Below are positions 41,815 to 50,602 of a stretch of 64,000 bases of DNA, one piece after another. Position numbers and translations under genes: made by a program. The DNA comes from JANQPX01 sp039197065. GTDB taxonomy: Bacteria; Pseudomonadota; Alphaproteobacteria; Geminicoccales; Geminicoccaceae. Under the pieces are notes generated by a model, which had not been told where the DNA came from, searched no databases, and worked only from the letters and a program-made list of their open reading frames with translations. Within the stretch, counting starts at the first letter, position 1. Every line of letters starts with the position of its first letter. The stretch spans positions 26,255 through 90,254 of the forward strand of contig JBCCUL010000031.1 of NCBI GenBank assembly GCA_039197065.1, read 5' to 3'.

Positions 41815-42879
41815 TCACTTGGAGCCCCAGGTGGCGAGTTGGGCGTCGACGGAACCTTCGCAGTCGGTGGCGGCTGATGTGAACTTGTCGTGCCATTCGG
41901 TGCCGAACTGATCGACATACCACTGGCCCATCGGCTCCTTGACGGCGCGGAAGGTCTCCATCTCTTCGGCTGTAGGCACGTAGACTTCGCCGCCGCCCGC
42001 GACAAAGGCAGCGGTCTGCCGGCCTTCGGCACCCTTGTTGAACTCAAGCTGGACGTTGGCCATCTGGCGAATGCCAGCGACGGTCAGTGCCCTCAGATCA
42101 TCGGGCATGCTGTCGAGAAAGGACTGGCTCACGGCCATGAAGCCCCAGAGATAAGCGTGCTCGTCCAGCGTCGAGAAGCGCAGCACCTCGTCCATCTTGT
42201 TGGGTATGATGTCTGTCACGGCGTTCTTGGTGCCCTCGACCACGCCGGTGGCGAGCGAGGTGTAGAGCTCGCCCCAGGCGACCGGCGTCGGGTTGCCGCC
42301 GAAATACTCCATCATGGTGACGGGAAGCTGCGAGTTGATCACCCGCATCTTCACGCCCTTCAGATCCTCCGCCGACTTCACCGGCGCGCTTGCCGTGAAG
42401 AAGTTGCGGAAGCGCCCGGTATTGCCGACGCCGATCAGATTGACGTTACCGGATTTCTCCAAGAAGCCCTTTCGGACGTCTTCGAAGAACGGCCCGTCGA
42501 TCATGCATTCGGCGACCATGTCATCGCGGATGACATAGGGGAGTTCGATCACCTGCAGCTCCGGCATGAAGCCGACCAGGCCGCCAAGCGCGGTGTGCGC
42601 AATCTCGAGCGTGCCGGCATTCACCTGCTCGACCATCTCGCGGAAGGAGCCAAGCTGCGAGCCCGGGAAGATCTGCACCTCGATCTGGCCGTTCGAGCGA
42701 GTCTCGAGAAAGCTTTTCAGGAACTCGCCGGCAACATGGTCGTCGCTATCGTCACCGACCGGGCCGGGATGGCCGTATTTCAGAATGTAGTCAGCCGCAT
42801 CGGCAGCGCCGATAGGCCCGACAGATAACAAAGCCGCGGCGGCAACAGCAGCGCCCCCCTTGAGCACGTCTTTGAGCAT
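41815..42879 (-). CDS. dctP: TRAP transporter substrate-binding protein DctP
   Basis: A 354-residue periplasmic DctP-type binding protein. The signal peptide (GGAAVAAAALLSVGPIGAADAA) is followed by LKYGHPGPVGDDSDDHVAGEFLKSFLE, GSFREMVEQVNAGTLEIAHT, and the carboxylate-binding Arg region MRVINSQLPVTMMEYFGGNP. It delivers an organic acid or similar anion to the DctQM membrane unit. The last gene of a dctQ-dctM-dctP operon, closed by a terminator. Confidence 0.93.
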   Translation of the reverse strand: MLKDVLKGGAAVAAAALLSVGPIGAADAADYILKYGHPGPVGDDSDDHVAGEFLKSFLETRSNGQIEVQIFPGSQLGSFREMVEQVNAGTLEIAHTALGGLVGFMPELQVIELPYVIRDDMVAECMIDGPFFEDVRKGFLEKSGNVNLIGVGNTGRFRNFFTASAPVKSAEDLKGVKMRVINSQLPVTMMEYFGGNPTPVAWGELYTSLATGVVEGTKNAVTDIIPNKMDEVLRFSTLDEHAYLWGFMAVSQSFLDSMPDDLRALTVAGIRQMANVQLEFNKGAEGRQTAAFVAGGGEVYVPTAEEMETFRAVKEPMGQWYVDQFGTEWHDKFTSAATDCEGSVDAQLATWGSK

Positions 42880-42913
42880 CGAAAAACCTCCCTGTTGATT
42901 TGTTGGCGCCCCA

Positions 42914-44203
42914 TCAGACCCCGAAGCCCAGGAGGCGCGGCAGGGTCATGGTAAGGGCGGGGAAATAGGTGATCAAGAAGATCACCACAACGTGGACCAT
43001 GAGGAACGGCCACATATCTTTTGCGATATCGAGGATCGAGATGCGGGTGAGTGTCGAGGCGACGAACAGGACGAGACCCATGGGCGGCGTTGCCAGGCCG
43101 ACCGTGAGGTTGACGCACATGATGATCGCGAAATGGAGCGGGTCGATGCCGAGCGAGTTCATGGTCGGCGCGAGCAGCGGGCCGAGGATAAGGATCGCCG
43201 GCCCCGCATCGAAGAACATGCCGACGATGAACAGCAGAATGTTGATGCAGAAGAGCACGATCAGCGGGTTGTCGCTGATCGCGGTCAGAAGCGACGAGAT
43301 GGTGCTGGGAGCACCCGAGAGCGAGGTCACCCAGCCAAAGACCGTCGCCGCGCCGATCACCAGGAGTATCGAGGAGGAGGCCAGGCCTGCCCGGTAGAGC
43401 ATGTCCGGGATGCGGCTGATTTCCAGCGTGCGCGTCACGAAGATCGAAAGGAGGAGCGCGTAGGCGACAGCAGCGGCGGCCGCCTCGGTCGGCGTGAAGA
43501 CGCCGGACAGGATGCCGCCCAGAATGATGAAAGGGGTGAGCAGCGGGAGAAAGGCAGAGCTGAAGGCCGTACCGACTTCGCCGACGCTTGCGCGCTCAGC
43601 GCTCCTCGGGAAGTTCCGCTTCTTGGCGAGAATGCCATTCACGATCATGAGGCCGATGCCCATCATCGCCCCCGGCACGAAGCCCGCCGCAAAGAGCCCG
43701 CCGACCGAAACACCCATGATGTAAGCGTAGACCACCATGATGATCGAAGGCGGTATGACAGGGCCGATCACCGAGGAACAGGCGGTGACAGCGGCGGCGA
43801 ATCTGCGAGTGTAGCCGTCCTTCTCCATGGCTGGGATCAGGATCGAGCCCAGCGCCGAGGTGTCGGCGACCGCCGAGCCGGAAAGCCCGGCGAACAGCAT
43901 GGAGGACACGATGTTCACATGCGCGAGCCCGCCCCGGAGATGGCCGACCAGCGTGTTCGCGAATTTCACGAGACGCACGGTGATGCCGCCGTGGTTCATG
44001 ATCTCGCCGGCAAGGATAAACATCGGGATCGCAAGCAGCGGGAACTGGTTGATGCCGCCGAAGACCCTCTGGGGCATCATGTTCAAAAACACGGTCTGAT
44101 CGTTCAGCCAGACACCGATGATCGGCGCAAAAATCAGGGCGAAGACGATCGGCACGCCCAGCGCCATGAGGCCGAGAAGGCAATAAAAGATCACCAGGGC
44201 CAT
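42914..44203 (-). CDS. dctM: TRAP transporter large permease DctM
   Basis: A 429-residue DctM-type transporter with about 12 membrane spans: AIPMFILAGEIMNHGGIT, GLSGSAVADTSALGSILIPAM, CSSVIGPVIPPSI and the final MGLVLFVASTL segment. It couples solute uptake to the Na+/H+ gradient. 34 bp separate it from dctP and 50 bp from dctQ. Confidence 0.95.
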   Translation of the reverse strand: MALVIFYCLLGLMALGVPIVFALIFAPIIGVWLNDQTVFLNMMPQRVFGGINQFPLLAIPMFILAGEIMNHGGITVRLVKFANTLVGHLRGGLAHVNIVSSMLFAGLSGSAVADTSALGSILIPAMEKDGYTRRFAAAVTACSSVIGPVIPPSIIMVVYAYIMGVSVGGLFAAGFVPGAMMGIGLMIVNGILAKKRNFPRSAERASVGEVGTAFSSAFLPLLTPFIILGGILSGVFTPTEAAAAAVAYALLLSIFVTRTLEISRIPDMLYRAGLASSSILLVIGAATVFGWVTSLSGAPSTISSLLTAISDNPLIVLFCINILLFIVGMFFDAGPAILILGPLLAPTMNSLGIDPLHFAIIMCVNLTVGLATPPMGLVLFVASTLTRISILDIAKDMWPFLMVHVVVIFLITYFPALTMTLPRLLGFGV

Positions 44204-44253
44204 GGCTTACACCGTCCCAAGTTGAAGCTGGCGCGCCTCGTACCCGGGGGCCA

Positions 44254-44853
44254 TTACTCGCGAACCTCGTCGACGATCGCGGCGACGTCCTCATCGATGC
44301 CCTGGCTGGGATCGGCGATGCCCATGAGCGCCTTCAAGCTGAGTTCGATCGCGACCAGGCAGGTAAGCGCCGAGCCGACGGGAACGGCGACATACATCCA
44401 GACCATCGAGAAATTGAAGCTAGAGGCCACCTGGCGGGCACCAAGCTCCGCAAACTCCCAGCCTTTCAAGAACAGAATGCCCATGGTCGCGATGATCACG
44501 AGATTGATGCCCAGATAGAACGCCTGGCGACCTCTAGGCGGGAACAGCTTCACCAGAAGGTCGATATTGATGTGCGCGGCATGGCGAAGTGCGATCGGCG
44601 CGCCTAGAAATGTCAGCCACACCATCAGATATTTCGAGCCCTCTTCCGACCACGCGATCGCGTTGTTGAGGGCGTAGCGATAAAAGACGGCCACGATCAG
44701 GATGACGGCCAGAACGCCGACGATAGATATGATTGCGTATTTGCAGACTCGAAGCAGGTGATCATTGATTCGCGAGAGAAAACCTGCCGCACGAGCAAGC
44801 GCGGTCACGGCTTCGATGCCGCCATGCCAGGAAAAGCGCCGAGCGCAATCCAT
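44254..44853 (-). CDS. dctQ: TRAP transporter small permease DctQ
   Basis: A 199-residue DctQ-type protein with four spans: YAIISIVGVLAVILIVAVFYRY, then WSEEGSKYLMVWLTFLGAPIALRHAAHI, which is diagnostic, and two further spans. The extended cytoplasmic C-terminus is acidic. AAAGGGGG lies upstream of the ATG. First gene of the TRAP operon. Confidence 0.9.
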   Translation of the reverse strand: MDCARRFSWHGGIEAVTALARAAGFLSRINDHLLRVCKYAIISIVGVLAVILIVAVFYRYALNNAIAWSEEGSKYLMVWLTFLGAPIALRHAAHINIDLLVKLFPPRGRQAFYLGINLVIIATMGILFLKGWEFAELGARQVASSFNFSMVWMYVAVPVGSALTCLVAIELSLKALMGIADPSQGIDEDVAAIVDEVRE

Positions 44854-45279
44854 GTCATTATTTGGCCCCCTTTTCTTTGATAGTACATCGAATGCGACGA
44901 AATCCTAGAACTTTGCCAACTATGGCAGGCGACCTCGTCGGGAGGCAGCGCGTACCGGAGAGGATTTCGTTGTTGAACCAGAGGCTTGCCACAGCCGTGA
45001 CGACAATAAATCCGGCGCGAAGATTTGTTGCATTCCGGGGCGAATCCAAGTCAGCGGCGAGACTTGGCACGATCGCTCCTCTTGCGACATGCTGAAACGC
45101 TTAGTGAAACTTCGCAATTACCGTTCTGTCTCCTATTGGCACATCCCTTCCATTGGCCTTGTGATGGCTTATCGCCGGTCAGCCGAAGCGCCAGTCATGG
45201 ATAATCCGAGGCTATTCCTCGACATTTTGAACCGCGCCGAGTTTACAGATTCAATCAATCCACCGTTCCAACCGTCTCG
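44854..45279. other. Intergenic region upstream of the TRAP operon
   Basis: About 430 bp between the TRAP operon and the end of the CE4 hydrolase gene. It should hold the dctQ promoter. The 38-bp operator seen at 47107 is not present here. Short frames (for example 45089-45313) have no coding support. Confidence 0.4.
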
Positions 45280-46170
45280 TCAGCGCTTGATCGGCATCAC
45301 TGGCCGGTCGTAATAGGGCAACCGGTCAACCCGGAGCTGGCAGCTCTCGCGGGAGGCGAGGACGTGGCGGGCGATGTCCTCGAGCGGCGCGAGCCAGACG
45401 TCGCCGCGACCGACCATATCATCGATCAGCTTCTCCACCTGACGCCAGCGTGCGAGGCGGCCGCTGACGAAGGGATGCCAGACGCCGATCCAAAGCCCGC
45501 CGGCCTCGTAGGCCGCCTCGAACTCCTCGCGAAAACCCTCCATGGCGCGCGCCGGCGACATCACCTGCATGACGTAGTCGAGCTCCAGGCTGTGCACATA
45601 GGGCGGCCAGTCGTCGACACCCCAATGGGTCGGCAGCTCCACCAGCTCGCCGTCCGCCGTCTGCAGCAGATAGGGAATGTCGTCCCCCATCAGCGAGCTG
45701 TCGTAAAGAAAACCCTGCTCGATCAGGAGGTCCGCCGTGTTGTCGGAGAAATGGTAGAGCGGCGAGCGATTGCCTCTGGGGCGCTTGCCGGTGAAGCGCT
45801 CGATCACCTCGATGCTGCGCTCCAGCCAGTAGCGCTCGTCCTCGCGTGACAGGCTGTTGGGCGCTTCGTGGATGTAGCCGTGAAAGCCGATCTCGTGGCC
45901 GCCCTCGACGATCGCCTCGACCGTCTTCGGATATTGTTCGATGCACCAGGCTGGAATGAAGAAGGTCTGCTTCAGCCCATATTTCCGATAGCCTTCCAAG
46001 ATGCGTGGCACGCCGACTTCCGGTCCGTAGCGCAGCATCGACATCGCCGAAATCTTGCTGAGCGAGGTTTTCGGATGCTCGATATGCAGCAAGCTGTCGG
46101 CATCCATATCGAAGGTAATCGCCGCCGCACAACGCGCACCGTTCGGCCAGGTCACGGGATGTTGGATCAT
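45280..46170 (-). CDS. Polysaccharide deacetylase-fold hydrolase (CE4; imidase/PgdA-like)
   Basis: A 296-residue CE4-type (NodB-homology) protein. Start ATG 46170 with GAGG upstream; the frame is open further but reads across another gene. Marks are AAAITFDMDADSLL, a variant metal motif TFDMDAD, GGHEIGFHGYIHE (HxxxH-like zinc site), RGNRSPLYHFSDNT and VWHPFVSGR. No signal peptide is seen, so it is cytoplasmic and unlikely to act on cell wall. The layout and length resemble the H. pylori PgdA/cyclic imide hydrolase branch (imidases of about 293 residues), so hydrolysis of a cyclic imide or amide is a reasonable inference, supported by hydantoinase genes nearby. Confidence 0.8.
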   Translation of the reverse strand: MIQHPVTWPNGARCAAAITFDMDADSLLHIEHPKTSLSKISAMSMLRYGPEVGVPRILEGYRKYGLKQTFFIPAWCIEQYPKTVEAIVEGGHEIGFHGYIHEAPNSLSREDERYWLERSIEVIERFTGKRPRGNRSPLYHFSDNTADLLIEQGFLYDSSLMGDDIPYLLQTADGELVELPTHWGVDDWPPYVHSLELDYVMQVMSPARAMEGFREEFEAAYEAGGLWIGVWHPFVSGRLARWRQVEKLIDDMVGRGDVWLAPLEDIARHVLASRESCQLRVDRLPYYDRPVMPIKR

Positions 46171-46331
46171 GAAGGACGCCTCTTCGCTGATTTGCTTCAG
46201 TCTCGCCGCTTTATTGATGAAGCGATAGAGCAGACTGGCCTGGTCGAGAGATCCGTTCCGTCGCCTTGCGGTCAAACCGCTTAGCGAATGCGGGTAAGGC
46301 TCTGCAGGTTCCGAGCGGGCGACGTGGACGT

Positions 46332-46970
46332 TCAGTCCAGCACGACGTCGCCGTTCGGAGACGACAGAGCGAAGCTCAGTCCTTTCGTCGATCCCTCGAT
46401 GACATCGGCCAGGTGATCGACGCCGAGTGCGGTGAGGATATCCGTCAGCCAGGCGGGATCGGGATGGGTCAATCTTACCGTCCGAAGCGCGATGCCGAGA
46501 TCCTGCATGCCTGTGCTCGGATGCGGACCAGGCGACCATTCGATGAACGCCGGCAGCAAGCCGCCTTCGGGCAGGCTGCCGTCTTCGGGAACGGTCAGAC
46601 GCCAGGAACGCTCGCCGCGGGTGAAGAGCACCACCTTGCCGAGATCGACCGGGCTCGCCTCGATCACGCCGTCCAGATCGTCGGTGCCGACCACCCAGCA
46701 AAGGGCGTGCGGCCGCTCGGCCAGGCGCGCACGGGTCGACGGGTCGTCCAGGGTGAACCAACGGGTGCGGCCCGGGTCCGGCGCATCCGGGTCGATCGCG
46801 ATGATCTCCAGGAAACGCTCATCGCCACCTTGGGCGACGCAATTGTGGGTGCTCATCGCGGTGTGCTTGCCGCCCTTGGGCACATCCACGCCGAGGGCTT
46901 GCCTGAGCGCCGCCTGACCCTGCTCGAGCGTCTCTGCACCGATGGCGAAATGGTCGATCTTGTTCTGCAT
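46332..46970 (-). CDS. Glyoxalase-like (VOC) domain protein
   Basis: A 212-residue protein of the Glyoxalase-like (PF13468-type) group: KIDHFAIGAETLEQGQAALR opens with the metal-type His, followed by GVDVPKGGKHTAMSTHNC and FLEIIAIDPDAPDPGR. VOC proteins are metal-dependent isomerases, lyases or dioxygenases; the reaction here is unknown. Ribosome site AGGAGGCC. It is divergent from the BisC-type gene across about 200 bp that contain the 38-bp operator. Confidence 0.8.
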   Translation of the reverse strand: MQNKIDHFAIGAETLEQGQAALRQALGVDVPKGGKHTAMSTHNCVAQGGDERFLEIIAIDPDAPDPGRTRWFTLDDPSTRARLAERPHALCWVVGTDDLDGVIEASPVDLGKVVLFTRGERSWRLTVPEDGSLPEGGLLPAFIEWSPGPHPSTGMQDLGIALRTVRLTHPDPAWLTDILTALGVDHLADVIEGSTKGLSFALSSPNGDVVLD

Positions 46971-47106
46971 CCCGTGGGCCTCCTGGATCGGTAACGATGC
47001 TCATGGCCGATATCGAAGCGGATGACGCGTGCTTCATCAGGCCGTAGACATGGTCGGCGACCAGCAGGTGATCGCTTGTCTTTGATGATCAATGCTCGAC
47101 CTTGAC

Positions 47107-47144
47107 GTGTCAATATATGAACTATATGTGTTGAATATCAGCAC
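47107..47144 (+). promoter_or_regulatory. 38-bp operator/promoter element, site 1
   Basis: GTGTCAATATATG (47107-47119), a 14-bp variable middle, then AATATCAGCAC (47134-47144). The same two blocks with the same 14-bp spacing occur on the minus strand at 53096-53059 before the rhodanese gene. It overlaps a possible -35 (TTGACG, 47102-47107) and lies 27 bp before the GTG start of the BisC-type gene. The IclR-type regulator nearby is the obvious candidate binder. Confidence 0.7.
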
Positions 47145-47171
47145 ATGACGCTGTTGCACTGGGGGCATGGC

Positions 47172-49475
47172 GTGTCCGGTCATGTTACTGCAAGCCATTG
47201 GGGGCCAGGGATCGTCGTCACCCGCGACGGACGGCTGGATGCCGTCGACCCTCATCCCGGCGATCCCGATCCATCGCGCATCAATGACAACATAGCGGAC
47301 AGCCTGAACGGGCGGGCGAGGGTTCTGCGTCCTGCGGTGCGCCAAGGCTATCTGGAGCATGGCTCCAGGGCCTGTGCAGGCGAGCGAGGGCAGGAACCCT
47401 TCGTCGAGGTCGATTGGGAGACAGTGCTCGATCTGATCGCCGATGAGCTGACGCGGGTCCGTTCCGACCATGGCAATGAGGCGATTTTCGCGGGCTCCTA
47501 TGGCTGGGCCAGCGCCGGGCGCTTTCACCATGCCCAGAGCCAGCTGAAGCGTTTCTTGAATGCCGCCGGCGGGTTCGTGCGCTCCGAGGGCAATTACAGC
47601 TACAACGCCGCCCTCGTGCTGATGCCGCATATCGTCGGCAATTTCAGGGAGCATGTGAAACAGGCGACCCGCTGGCGCACCGTCGCGCGGGACGGCCGCC
47701 TCGTCGTCATGTTCGGCGGCGTGCCGCTTCGAAACGCGCAGGTGTCAGGCGGCGGCACGGGCAGGCACCGCCTGGGGGCGGATCTGGACGCTTGCGCCAG
47801 GGCGGGCGTGCGCTTCGTCAATCTGAGCCCGCTCAAGGGCGATGCTGCGGCAGCGCTCGACGCCGAATGGCTGCCGCCCAAGCCGGGCACGGACGTCGCC
47901 GTGATGATGGGCCTCGCCCATACGCTCTTGTCCGAAGGTCTGCACGATCAGGCCTTTCTCGATCGCTACTGCGTCGGCTTCGACAGGCTGGCTGCCTATC
48001 TCACAGGTGAGAGCGATGGGGTCGTGAAGGATGCGGATTGGGCGTCGACCCTCTCCGGCCTCGATGCCGAACGCCTTCGAGCGCTCGCCCGCGACATGGC
48101 CGCCGGCCGCACGCTGATCACGACGGCGGTCGGCCTGCAGCGGGCCGATTTCGGCGAGCAACCGCTCTGGATGACCGTGGCGCTCGCGTCGATGCTCGGC
48201 CAGATCGGCCTTCCCGGCGGCGGCTACGGGATCGGCTATGGCGCTGACGCCAGCATCGGCACCATGGACCGACCGATCCGCTGGCCGTCCTTGCCGCAGG
48301 GGCGAAACCCGATCGACAGCTTCATACCCGTTGCGATGATCGCCGACATGCTCCTCCATCCGGGCGACGGCTATGACTATAACGGCGAACGTCGCACGTT
48401 CCCGGACGTTCGGCTGGTCTGGTGGGCGGGCGGCAATCCGTTTCACCATCATCAGGATCTGAACCGGTTGCGCCAGGCTTTCCAGCGGCCCGAGACCATC
48501 ATCGTGAACGAGATCAACTGGACGGCATCGGCGCGTCATGCCGATATCGTTCTCCCTGTCGCCGCCCCGCTGGAACGGGCCGATTTCGCTGCTGGAACCC
48601 AGGACAATGCGCTGATCCCGATGCCGATGGTGACGCCACCGCCGGGAGACGCCCGGCTCGAATTCGAGATCTACAGGGCGCTCGAAGCCAGGCTGTCGCT
48701 CGGAACGGCGTTCAGCCAGGGGCTCACCGCCGAGGCCTGGCAGGAACGTATGTGGGCGGAAGCTGAAGCCACCGCAAAGCAGGCCGGGGTGAGCCTGCCG
48801 GCATGGCGCGACTTTCTCGAAGGTGATCTGATCGAGTTCGACGATCCGGCGCCGGACAACGTCTTTCTCTCGGCCTTTCGCGAGGACCCGGCGCGCCATC
48901 CGCTGCCGACGCCGAGCGGCAGGATCGAACTGGCCTCCGACGTGATCGCAGGTTTCGGCTATGACGACTGCCCCGGCCATCCGGCCTGGTCTCCGGCGCG
49001 CGGACGAGCCGCGGGCGAGACGGAGGACCATCCGCTGCATCTGCTCTCCGGTCAGCCCGAAACCCGCCTGCACAGCCAGCATGACAATGGCGCTTTCAGC
49101 CGGAGCCGGAAGATCCAGGGCCGGGAGCCGATCCTGATCAATCCCTCGGATGCGCGCGCGCGCGGCATCGCTGATGGCGATGTGGTGGTGGTGTTCAACC
49201 CGCGCGGCCGTTGTCTGGCCGGCGCCCTGATCACCGAGGATATTCGAGAAGGCGTCGTCTTTCTCTGGACCGGGGCCTGGTATGATCCCGATTTCGCCGA
49301 CCCGGAGCATCTCGATCGTCACGGCAATCCCAATGTGCTGACCCACGACCTGCGCACATCGCGGCTGTCCCAGGGTCCGGCGGCGCAATCGGCCTTCGTC
49401 GAGATCGCCAGGTATGACGGCGCACCGCCGCCGATCCAGGCGTTCGATCCTCCTGCCTTCACGTCGTCGACATGA
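47172..49475 (+). CDS. bisC: Molybdopterin oxidoreductase, biotin/DMSO/TMAO reductase type (BisC-like)
   Basis: A 767-residue enzyme of the DMSO-reductase family that binds bis-MGD molybdenum. I chose GTG 47172, which has GGGGG upstream and gives VTASHWGPG near the N-terminus as in BisC; an ATG at 47145 has no ribosome site and abuts the operator. The Mo-ligand Ser region is SYGWASAGRFHHAQSQLKRF. QVSGGGTGRHRL, NPFHHHQDLN and the C-terminal MGD-binding part HLLSGQPETRLHSQHDNG also fit. No Tat signal or Fe-S cysteines are seen, so it is cytoplasmic like BisC and would reduce an S-oxide or N-oxide. The IclR gene follows on the same strand. Confidence 0.9.
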   Translation: MSGHVTASHWGPGIVVTRDGRLDAVDPHPGDPDPSRINDNIADSLNGRARVLRPAVRQGYLEHGSRACAGERGQEPFVEVDWETVLDLIADELTRVRSDHGNEAIFAGSYGWASAGRFHHAQSQLKRFLNAAGGFVRSEGNYSYNAALVLMPHIVGNFREHVKQATRWRTVARDGRLVVMFGGVPLRNAQVSGGGTGRHRLGADLDACARAGVRFVNLSPLKGDAAAALDAEWLPPKPGTDVAVMMGLAHTLLSEGLHDQAFLDRYCVGFDRLAAYLTGESDGVVKDADWASTLSGLDAERLRALARDMAAGRTLITTAVGLQRADFGEQPLWMTVALASMLGQIGLPGGGYGIGYGADASIGTMDRPIRWPSLPQGRNPIDSFIPVAMIADMLLHPGDGYDYNGERRTFPDVRLVWWAGGNPFHHHQDLNRLRQAFQRPETIIVNEINWTASARHADIVLPVAAPLERADFAAGTQDNALIPMPMVTPPPGDARLEFEIYRALEARLSLGTAFSQGLTAEAWQERMWAEAEATAKQAGVSLPAWRDFLEGDLIEFDDPAPDNVFLSAFREDPARHPLPTPSGRIELASDVIAGFGYDDCPGHPAWSPARGRAAGETEDHPLHLLSGQPETRLHSQHDNGAFSRSRKIQGREPILINPSDARARGIADGDVVVVFNPRGRCLAGALITEDIREGVVFLWTGAWYDPDFADPEHLDRHGNPNVLTHDLRTSRLSQGPAAQSAFVEIARYDGAPPPIQAFDPPAFTSST

Positions 49476-49533
49476 CGGATCATTGTCGAACCCCAGACCA
49501 TTTGATATGCAAACCGGCCTGTTCCGGCGATCG

Positions 49534-50322
49534 ATGGCGGTGTCCTTGAACGACAAGACCGAAGCAACGAAACCCGTTCGCGTCGACTCGACGCTCGCCA
49601 AGGGCCTACAGGTTCTCGAAGCTCTGGCGCGGTCCAAGACCGGCAAGGGCGTCACCGAACTCTCGCGTGAGCTGGACCTCACCAAGTCCAACACCTTCCG
49701 CCTGCTGCAATCGCTCTCGGTGCTCGGCTATGTGAAGAGCTCCGCGTCGAAGCTCTACGCGCCGACCATGAAGGTCTGGCAGATCGGGCAGACGATCATC
49801 GGCCATCTGGATCTGCCGACGCTGGCCGCAGCGCAGATGCAGGCCCTATCAAAGGAGACCGGTGAGACGATCTATCTGGCCGTTCCCGATGGCCTCTCCG
49901 TGATCTATATCGACAAGATCGACAGCACCAAGCCGATCCGGTCCTGGAATCCGGTGGGCGGCAGCGCGCCGCTGCATTGCGTCGGCACCGGCAAGGCGCT
50001 GCTGGCCGCGAATTACGGCGATCTGCGCGAGCAGATCCGGGGTCATCTGACCAAGTTCACGGACCGGACCATCACGTCGATCAAGCGGCTGGATGAGGAT
50101 GTCGACGCCACCAAGGCTCGCGGCTACGCCATCGACACCGGCGAATATCGCGAACGTATCTACAGCTTCGGCGCCGCCATCCGCCTCCCCAACGGCGACG
50201 CCATCGCAGCGCTTGGCGTCTCCGTCCCCGACGTCAATCTCGAGGGTAGCAAACAGGCGACGATCTGCGAGAGCGTATTCCGCGCCGCGAATGCCGTAAG
50301 CGAGGCCATGACGGGGCGGTAG
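49534..50322 (+). CDS. IclR family transcriptional regulator
   Basis: A 262-residue IclR regulator: N-terminal winged helix (GVTELSRELDLTKSNTFRLLQSL) and a C-terminal effector domain (GETIYLAVPDGLSVIYIDKID, APLHCVGTGKALLA, KARGYAIDTGEYRERIYSFGAAI). Start chosen at ATG 49534; ATG 49507 is also in frame. It follows the BisC-type gene by about 60 bp. It probably binds the 38-bp element found before that gene and before rhodanese, thereby controlling the imide/hydantoin region; that is inference. Confidence 0.9.
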   Translation: MAVSLNDKTEATKPVRVDSTLAKGLQVLEALARSKTGKGVTELSRELDLTKSNTFRLLQSLSVLGYVKSSASKLYAPTMKVWQIGQTIIGHLDLPTLAAAQMQALSKETGETIYLAVPDGLSVIYIDKIDSTKPIRSWNPVGGSAPLHCVGTGKALLAANYGDLREQIRGHLTKFTDRTITSIKRLDEDVDATKARGYAIDTGEYRERIYSFGAAIRLPNGDAIAALGVSVPDVNLEGSKQATICESVFRAANAVSEAMTGR

Positions 50323-50602
50323 GTTTCTTGTCGATGGGAACTGCTTGTTTCCTGAAGCCAGGCATGACTTTCGTCGCATTAGCTCAACAAAATAAACTGC
50401 AGCCGCCTCCTAGCAGGCCGTAGCTAGATTCTGAATTCGTTTCAAGAATGCAGCAAATGACGCTGCTCATCATCATCGTGAAAAAAAAGAATTGCAGTGT
50501 GAAGAGTTTCACAGAGCTCCAACATTTTATGCTGCAATATCGCCGATTATTAGTAGAGCCAGATTTTTCAATGCAGAAATCTTTTCAGAAAGGCGAATTT
50601 CA

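Noticed and set aside
42992..44518. Long plus-strand ORF (508 codons) opposite dctM
   Set aside because: Antisense of a membrane protein gives a charged, low-complexity product; no homology is recognisable.
45089..45313. Small plus-strand ORF between the TRAP operon and the CE4 gene
   Set aside because: No ribosome site, no motif, and it runs into the 3' end of the CE4 gene in antisense.
47745..49694. Long minus-strand ORF (649 codons) opposite the BisC-type gene
   Set aside because: It is the complementary shadow of a high-GC gene with full domain support on the plus strand; its own translation is Arg/His-rich without motifs.
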